Of a stretch of DNA of 10,252 nucleotides, positions 6,605 to 10,252 are shown in pieces (position 1 is the stretch's first letter; each line of letters opens with the position of its first letter). The translations under genes and the position numbers were made by a program. The stretch lies in the NCBI GenBank assembly GCA_003545125.1, contig DQCI01000058.1, forward strand, positions 25,620-35,871, written 5' to 3'. The notes beneath the pieces are model-generated. The model saw only the letters and a program-made list of their open reading frames with translations, did no database searches and was not told where the DNA came from. Origin of the DNA: Paracoccaceae bacterium (GTDB lineage Bacteria; Pseudomonadota; Alphaproteobacteria; Rhodobacterales; Rhodobacteraceae).

Positions 6605-7816
6605 CTATTCGGCGATCACCGGGCTGCGGTGGGTCAAGATGCTTTCGCGGCCCCTTTCGGGATGGCGCGGGATCAGCAGCGCGAGCCCGACCGAGGCCAA
6701 CGCCATGAGCGCCGCGAGGCCGAAGACCGCGCCGGGTGCGCGCACCCAGAGATACCCAAGAGCGGCCGGCAGGAGGACGGCCGCGATGTGGTTGATGGTG
6801 AAGGCAACGGCCGCGGTGGGGGCGATGTCGGGCACGTCGGCGATCTTCTGGAAATAGGTCTTCAACGCGAAGGCGAGCGCGAAGAAGACGTGATCGACCA
6901 CGTAGAGCGCCGCCGCCAGCGTCACGCCCCAGCCGAACAAATAGATCCCGCCGTACGCGAGGAAGACCACCACAAGCCCGGCGTATTCGAACACCAACGC
7001 AGTGCGCTCGCCCCACCGGCCCACGGCCCGGCCCATCAGCGGCGCCAGGACGATGTTGGCGAGGAAATTGACGATGAACAGCGCGGTCACCTCGTGAACC
7101 TCGAAGCCGAAGCGTTCGACCATCATGAAGGCGGCGAAGACGGTGAAGATCTGGCGCCGCGCGCCGGCCATGAACTGGAGCGCGTAGTAGAGCCAGTAGC
7201 GGCGACGGATCACCAGCGTCGCATGCTGCGGCTCCGGGCTCTCGAAGTTCGGCCAGGCGCTCCAGGCAAAGAGCGCGGCGGCGACGGTGAAGCCGCCGGA
7301 GGCCAGGTAGACGAAGTTGTAGGAGAGATCGAAAGTCTTCCAGGTGACGACCACCAGGGCATAGGCGACCAGCGAGGCCGCAGACCCGACCGCCACCAGC
7401 CAGCCGAGCATTTGCGGCGCGCGGTCACGGTCGATCCATTGAAGTTGCAGCGACTGGTTGACCGTTTCGAAATAGTGAAAACCGATCGAGGAGAGGATGG
7501 TGATGGTGAGGATCCCGCCGAGCGAGGGAAACCAGGCGGTCACAGCGGTGGCCGCCCCGAGCAACGCGAGGTTGGCGACCAGCAGCATCTGCTCGCGAAA
7601 GAACATCAAGAACAGGATCACCCCGATCGAGAGAAACCCCGGCAGCTCGCGTATCGAGTGCAGCCAGCCGATCTCGATCCCGGAAAAGCCCGCCATCTCG
7701 ATCACGAAATTGTTGAGCAAGGCCGACCAGGTGGCAAAGGCGATCGGCATCGCGGCCGCCATCAGCACGAGCAGCGCCACCGGCTGGCGCCAGCGCGGCA
7801 AGCGTTTCGCGTCCAT
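6605..7816 (-). CDS. Major facilitator superfamily transporter, substrate unknown
   Basis: This is a 403-aa inner-membrane protein with about 12 hydrophobic helices in two halves, typical of MFS carriers. Conserved stretches of a distinct, uncharacterised MFS family are visible: FSGIEIGWLHSIRELPGFLS near the start of the first half, HYFETVNQSLQLQW, the central loop RRRYWLYYALQFMAGARRQIF, and YFQKIADVPDIAPTAAVAFT followed by INHIAAV near the end. Charged residues inside helices (RE in the second helix, RR in the seventh) suggest coupling to ions or a charged substrate. The start at 7816 (MDAKRLP) was chosen because AAAGGA lies about 10 nt upstream; an ATG at 7840 would add eight residues and has AAGGG only 1 nt away. 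No enzyme genes nearby hint at a substrate. About 100 bp separate msrA's start from this gene's stop. Confidence 0.93.
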   Translation of the reverse strand: MDAKRLPRWRQPVALLVLMAAAMPIAFATWSALLNNFVIEMAGFSGIEIGWLHSIRELPGFLSIGVILFLMFFREQMLLVANLALLGAATAVTAWFPSLGGILTITILSSIGFHYFETVNQSLQLQWIDRDRAPQMLGWLVAVGSAASLVAYALVVVTWKTFDLSYNFVYLASGGFTVAAALFAWSAWPNFESPEPQHATLVIRRRYWLYYALQFMAGARRQIFTVFAAFMMVERFGFEVHEVTALFIVNFLANIVLAPLMGRAVGRWGERTALVFEYAGLVVVFLAYGGIYLFGWGVTLAAALYVVDHVFFALAFALKTYFQKIADVPDIAPTAAVAFTINHIAAVLLPAALGYLWVRAPGAVFGLAALMALASVGLALLIPRHPERGRESILTHRSPVIAE

Positions 7817-7941
7817 AAGACTGACTGTCCTTTGGCCCATGCCCTTGCCTACCCCCGGGCGTCCGCCTTGGCGAGAGGCACCGGCGCTGCGCGACCCGCG
7901 ACCATGTGTTATCCTCAGGGGCGGCGAACAGGGAGATGCGC

Positions 7942-8235
7942 ATGTCGGACGACAAGGTCACGGTGGAGAACGTGAACACGCCCGGGAAGACCGGGCGGGT
8001 GAACGCGGCGAAGTACCATGCGATGCGCGATGCGATGTTGGCGGTGCTGCCCGAGACGGCGCCGGGGCTCACGGCGGCGGAAATCAAGGATCGGGTGAAA
8101 CCGCGCCTGCCCGATGATCTGTTTCCCGGCGGCAAGACCTCCGGCTGGTGGCTCAAATGCGTCCAGCTCGATCTCGAGGCCAAGGGAATCGTCGCCCGGC
8201 ACGAGACGAAGCCGTTGCGGTTTTCGCGGGTATGA
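7942..8235 (+). CDS. Small conserved protein, DUF6958-like
   Basis: This is a 97-aa soluble protein. A short N-terminus containing NTPGKTGRVNAAKYHAMR leads into a helical segment, then LTAAEIKDRVKPRLPDDLFP, then SGWWLKCVQLDLEAKGIVAR and a KPLRF strand near the end. The pattern of helices followed by a short strand resembles a winged helix, and the sequence recalls a family of unknown function (DUF6958) as I remember it. A DNA-binding role is possible but not shown. The start at 7942 has GGGAG six nt upstream. It is divergent from the MFS gene across a ~125-bp gap, so the two may share a control region. A TTATCC box at 7908-7913 might be its -10 box, but no good -35 partner was found. Confidence 0.82.
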   Translation: MSDDKVTVENVNTPGKTGRVNAAKYHAMRDAMLAVLPETAPGLTAAEIKDRVKPRLPDDLFPGGKTSGWWLKCVQLDLEAKGIVARHETKPLRFSRV

Positions 8236-8276
8236 GGGCTCCGGGTTTTACGGGGACGCGTAGAGCGTGGCCGACC

Positions 8277-8341
8277 GCCGAGGCTCGGGTGCGGGCGATG
8301 GCGTGCCACCTCGACAGCCGAGGTTCGGGTGCGGGCGATGG
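8277..8341 (+). repeat. Direct repeat, 25 bp x 2, period 40 bp
   Basis: The unit beginning GCCGAGG at 8277-8301 recurs at 8317-8341 with one mismatch (C/T at unit position 8). A more diverged third relative (TCGGGCGCGGGCGGGG) begins near 8371. No function is apparent. Confidence 0.7.
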
Positions 8342-8464
8342 GTTTGAACCTGGCGCGCGCGGCGCTTCGGTCGGGCGCGGGCGGGGCGGCCTGTGCCGGC
8401 CCCGCTCCACGTAGCAGGGCGCACTCTGGCGGTCGGGCCGGTGGCCCCTGGTCTTCGAATAAGC

Positions 8465-8501
8465 GCGCCCGCATGCGCGGAGGGAACACGGATGCGGGCG
8501 C
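8465..8501. repeat. Inverted repeat, 10-bp arms
   Basis: GCGCCCGCAT (8465-8474) and ATGCGGGCGC (8492-8501) are perfect inverted copies around a 17-nt spacer. It could fold as a transcript-end hairpin between the convergent DUF6958-like gene and the 102-aa gene. No T-run follows. Confidence 0.5.
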
Positions 8502-8604
8502 CCCGGGCTGACCCGGTCAGTCCATCGGGCGACGGCCTGCCGCCCGGCGGGAATGTGTGAAGATACGGAAATCCTCCCTGCCTTCGGCTCCTCCCCAGGA
8601 CCGG

Positions 8605-8913
8605 TCAGGCGGCGGCTTTCACGTCCCAGTACCGCAGCACCTCGACCGGGAAATTCCAGGCGGTGCCGTCGAGTTCGGAATCGAGCCGGATTTCGGCGGC
8701 ATCGAAGTCCTGCACCACGAAGCGCAGGCGAAGGCGGTCGAACTCGATAACAGCGTCCACGCCGTAGCCGAGATCGTCCCCGGAAAGGACCTGGTCGATG
8801 CGGGCCATCGCGATGTCGCGGAACCGCTCCACGCGGGGATCACAAGGATTGTCCGGACTCCGACCGGGGATCGCGTCAAGGTCGTAGCAGATCTCGATAA
8901 TTCTGTGGTCCAT
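8605..8913 (-). CDS. Hypothetical 102-aa protein, paralogue A of a tandem pair
   Basis: The family is not recognised. The 102-aa acidic, soluble protein begins MDHRIIEICYDLDAIPGRSP. It contains a predicted helix around 28-44 (RFRD, AMxRID), a beta-rich RLRLRF segment at 60-65 and an acidic DFDAAE motif at 69-74, and ends near the conserved EVLRYWD at 91-97. It aligns without gaps to the gene at 9289-9597, with about 62 of 102 residues identical. The variable stretches are residues 44-58 and 80-88. Conservation is strongest in the N-terminal third and in RLRLRF/DFDAAE, which suggests selection on the protein and confirms that both frames are real. AGGAGGA lies 7 nt before the ATG. There is no signal peptide or membrane segment. 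Confidence 0.85.
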   Translation of the reverse strand: MDHRIIEICYDLDAIPGRSPDNPCDPRVERFRDIAMARIDQVLSGDDLGYGVDAVIEFDRLRLRFVVQDFDAAEIRLDSELDGTAWNFPVEVLRYWDVKAAA

Positions 8914-8994
8914 GTTGATCTCCTCCTAATAGTCAAACGCGGTGGCCCGAAATGGGGCTGTCCGTCCAATTCACCACCAGATTTTGGTTTTTCC

Positions 8995-9006
8995 CTGTCA
9001 GAAACC
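8995..9006 (-). promoter_or_regulatory. Element shared by the upstream regions of both paralogues, copy A
   Basis: CTGTCAGAAACC here matches CTGTCTGAAACC at 9671-9682 upstream of paralogue B. The nearest edge lies 82 bp (A) and 74 bp (B) from the start codon. Flanking similarity includes GATTTT on one side and GACC/GTT on the other. It is either a conserved control site or leftover homology from the duplication. Confidence 0.45.
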
Positions 9007-9214
9007 TGTTCGGACCAAGGATTGTTCGTGCCGGGGCAACAAACAGCTTAACAAGGGCCCAGTGGCGATCCGCACATCCCGACCGTCGCCGATCGGTTAA
9101 CCCCTTTCGGCAGGATCTGGCCGAGCCGGGCGGGAAGCTGCCGATCGGTCCCGGTGGCTGTGCACCCACGGGCCCCGCGCAACCGGGCCTGGAGCCGGTG
9201 CGGTCCCGGCGCGG

Positions 9215-9257
9215 AGACGAGGCCAAGGCAGTGCCAAGGCGGTGCCAAGACGAGGCC
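9215..9257 (+). repeat. 11-bp tandem repeat, about four units
   Basis: Units of the form AGGCNGTGCCA follow one another at exact 11-bp spacing: AGACGAGGCCA, AGGCAGTGCCA, AGGCGGTGCCA, AGACGAGGCCG. The first and last units are nearly the same (AGACGAGGCC at 9215-9224 and 9248-9257). It lies just beyond the 3' end of paralogue B. Function unknown. Confidence 0.55.
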
Positions 9258-9288
9258 GGCGGTCCCGCTCGGGGGGCTGCGCCAGGCG

Positions 9289-9597
9289 TCAAGCGAACAC
9301 CTGGTTGTCCCAGTAGCGCAAGACCTCGGCGGGCCGGGCGAGGGTAAACCGTTCGGTCACCGAGCCGACGCGCGCTTCGGCCGCGTCGAAATCCTCGACC
9401 GCGAACCGCAGCCGCAGTCGATCGTCTTTGAGGTCGGCGCCGAGGCCGTGGCCAAGACCGTCGTCGAGCAGAACTTCGTCGATCCGCTTCATCGCCGTAT
9501 CGCGAAACCGGAACACCCGCGGGTCTGCCGGGTTGTGCGGGTTGCGACCGGGGATCGCGGCGATGTCGTAACAGATTTCAAGCACGCGGTGGTCCAT
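9289..9597 (-). CDS. Hypothetical 102-aa protein, paralogue B of a tandem pair
   Basis: The family is not recognised. This paralogue has exactly the same length as the gene at 8605-8913 and begins MDHRVLEICYDIAAIPGRNP. The shared DPRV, RFRD, RLRLRF, DFDAAE and EVLRYWD blocks are all present. The start at 9597 was chosen because it aligns with paralogue A and has AGGAG about 9 nt upstream; an upstream in-frame ATG at 9615 would add MQEILC and overlap that site. Cys9 is shared with paralogue A, but Cys24 is not (Ala here). Residues 80-88 have diverged completely from paralogue A, which may mark a surface that differs in specificity. No signal peptide or membrane helix is visible. The 375-bp gap between the two genes argues for separate transcripts. 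Confidence 0.85.
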   Translation of the reverse strand: MDHRVLEICYDIAAIPGRNPHNPADPRVFRFRDTAMKRIDEVLLDDGLGHGLGADLKDDRLRLRFAVEDFDAAEARVGSVTERFTLARPAEVLRYWDNQVFA

Positions 9598-9670
9598 GCA
9601 AAGTATCTCCTGCAATCGGGTTTCCCGTTCGGGGTTCGCCCCTCCCTTGCCAAGGAAGCTGGACGATTTT

Positions 9671-9682
9671 CTGTCTGAAACC
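9671..9682 (-). promoter_or_regulatory. Element shared by the upstream regions of both paralogues, copy B
   Basis: CTGTCTGAAACC lies 74 bp before the start of paralogue B and corresponds to CTGTCAGAAACC 82 bp before paralogue A, with one mismatch in 12 positions. Confidence 0.45.
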
Positions 9683-9699
9683 GGGTTTGACCGAGAAGT

Positions 9700-9715
9700 G
9701 TTAGCGTTTGGTTAA
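9700..9715 (-). promoter_or_regulatory. Possible CtrA-type site
   Basis: On the minus strand TTAA-CCAAACG-CTAAC matches the alphaproteobacterial CtrA consensus TTAA-N7-TTAAC with one mismatch. It lies about 100 bp upstream of paralogue B. A single near-match of this kind is weak evidence. Confidence 0.25.
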
Positions 9716-9827
9716 AGCGTTTCGCGAAAAACCTGTCGCACCGGTCTGTCGAGAAACGCCCCGACCCTGTTGGTGGTGTGGACGTTTCAAAACCAACCCG
9801 GGTCTCAAGTTGATCTCGAAACGCTTT
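9714..9827. repeat. Inverted pair of AAAGCGTTTCG elements (copies 2 and 3)
   Basis: AAAGCGTTTCG (9714-9724) and CGAAACGCTTT (9817-9827) are perfect 11-bp inverted copies, 92 bp apart. The left copy continues as the palindrome TTTCGCGAAA (9720-9729) and then AACCTG, like the element at 2726-2748. Confidence 0.55.
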
Positions 9828-9845
9828 GGCGCCGAGAGAAATCAC

Positions 9846-9886
9846 GGGGGGCCGCGGGGGGGGCCCGCACGCAATCCGCGGGGGGG
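9846..9886 (+). other. Three poly-G tracts (6, 8 and 7 G), possible G-quadruplex
   Basis: G6 (9846-9851), G8 (9856-9863) and G7 (9880-9886) occur within 41 bp on the plus strand, separated by short CG-containing linkers. The two longer tracts can each supply two G-runs, so a quadruplex is possible. Such runs are also prone to slippage and sequencing error. Confidence 0.5.
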
Positions 9887-10030
9887 CCGCGCCTGCGACA
9901 AGCGGTCGGCAGGCCTCGGCCAAAAAAAATTCAGATCATCCGGGATTATTCCGGCGCCGCGCGCGTCTTTCTTATCGAGGCGCCAAAGACCGGGGCCTTT
10001 TCAACCCTGGACCAAGCAAAGGACAGATCC

Positions 10031-10252
10031 ATGACCAGCAAATTCTTCCTCGGGGCCGCGATCGCCCTCACCCTCGCCACCGGCGCCGCCTCGGCGGAAA
10101 CGGCCATCGCCACGGCCGAAAGCACCTCGGGCCAGATCTTTGTCGATGGCGACGGCATGTCGCTCTACACCTTCGACAAAGACGCGCCGGCAGTGTCGAA
10201 CTGCTACGGCGACTGCGCGGTCAAATGGCCGCCGCTGGAGGCCGCGGGCGGC
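10031..10252 (+). CDS. Secreted protein of the COG4315 repeat family, N-terminal part, cut by the window edge
   Basis: The first 74 residues are visible. Residues 1-22 form a signal peptide (MTSKFF, hydrophobic Ala/Leu core, ASA before ETAIA), so the protein is exported to the periplasm. Next comes the hallmark of the COG4315 secreted repeat (Pfam PF03640): LYTFDKD at 45-51, then NCYGDCAVKWPP at 57-68 with Cys58 and Cys62. In full-length members this unit occurs twice. Function of the family is unknown. AAAGGA lies 7 nt before the ATG. The 433-bp upstream region contains poly-G tracts and repeats but no obvious operator for this gene. Confidence 0.9.
   Translation, partial: MTSKFFLGAAIALTLATGAASAETAIATAESTSGQIFVDGDGMSLYTFDKDAPAVSNCYGDCAVKWPPLEAAGG

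Larger units (their letters stand above)
8236..8604. other. 369-bp non-coding stretch with direct and inverted repeats
   Basis: No frame here has a credible start, ribosome-binding site or family resemblance; the open frames are Arg/Pro/Gly-rich, as expected of non-coding GC-rich DNA. It contains the 25-bp direct repeat pair at 8277-8341, a 10-bp inverted repeat at 8465-8501 and a cluster of small palindromes at 8503-8520 (CCGGG-ctga-CCCGG and CTGACC-c-GGTCAG, overlapping). These may include the 3' ends of both flanking transcripts, since the neighbouring genes converge here. Confidence 0.6.
8914..9288. other. 375-bp non-coding stretch between the paralogues
   Basis: No credible gene is seen. 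It should carry the promoter of paralogue A and the 3' end of paralogue B. It holds an element shared with the upstream region of paralogue B (8995-9006), a direct repeat of GCCGATCGGT (9088-9097 and 9140-9149) and an 11-bp repeat array (9215-9257). The 8960-9060 part is distinctly more AT-rich than its surroundings, as expected for a promoter region. Confidence 0.55.
9598..10030. other. 433-bp non-coding, repeat-rich divergent control region
   Basis: This lies between leftward paralogue B and the rightward secreted-protein gene, so it should hold both promoters. It contains the shared paralogue element (9671-9682), a CtrA-like GTTAG-N7-TTAA site (9700-9715), an inverted pair of AAAGCGTTTCG elements (9714-9827), three poly-G tracts (9846-9886) and an A8 run (9922-9929). 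No coding frame is convincing. Confidence 0.6.

Noticed and set aside
6629..7975. 448-codon plus-strand open frame opposite the MFS gene
   Set aside because: It is antisense to a clear transporter and has only shadow-type composition.
8277..8341. Possible CRISPR array
   Set aside because: Only two good copies exist with a 15-bp gap, and no cas genes are nearby.
9008..9027. Two GTTC half sites upstream of paralogue A
   Set aside because: The spacing is 12 nt, not 7, so it does not fit a LexA box.
9911..9929. GGCC-tc-GGCC followed by A8 as an intrinsic terminator
   Set aside because: The A-run follows the stem on the plus strand, and on the minus strand the T-run comes before the stem. Neither orientation gives a stem followed by U's.

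Overview
The window is GC-rich chromosomal DNA from an alphaproteobacterium, most likely a member of the Rhodobacteraceae. The evidence is codon composition, a ferredoxin of the Rhodobacter capsulatus FdVI type, Rhodobacter-like PrmA and MsrA sequences, and a GTTC-N7-GTTC LexA (SOS) box, the alphaproteobacterial form of that operator.

Left part (1-4250). The 3' two thirds of purD (purine synthesis) enters from the left edge. It is followed by a multi-spanning membrane protein of unknown function. That gene converges, with only 2 bp between stop codons, on a leftward pair: an FdVI-type [2Fe-2S] ferredoxin and a secreted FG-GAP/VCBS-like protein. Divergent from the ferredoxin is a 133-aa gene that is essentially the C-terminal OB-fold of the SOS polymerase DnaE2 (ImuC) standing alone. 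It sits directly behind a textbook SOS box and a plausible promoter whose predicted start point falls on the ATG. A lipoprotein with a peptidoglycan-binding domain follows.

Middle part (4251-8235). Four leftward genes occur: a small membrane protein with a palindromic putative operator upstream, prmA (ribosomal protein L11 methyltransferase), msrA (methionine sulfoxide reductase) and an MFS transporter. A small DUF6958-like gene is divergent from the transporter. This part is ordinary core or semi-core genome.

Right part (8236-10252). Gene density drops sharply. Two leftward 102-aa genes are paralogues (about 61% identical, no gaps, tandem orientation). I do not recognise the family. They share an upstream element at nearly the same distance from the start codon. 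The long non-coding stretches around them hold direct repeats, inverted repeats, an 11-bp minisatellite-like array, three poly-G tracts and copies of an AAAGCGTTTCG element that also appears near the ferredoxin gene. At the right edge begins a secreted protein of the COG4315 repeat family.

The best candidates for something new are the SOS-linked stand-alone DnaE2-type OB-fold gene and the tandem 102-aa paralogue pair. No tRNA, rRNA, transposase, CRISPR array or phage gene was seen.
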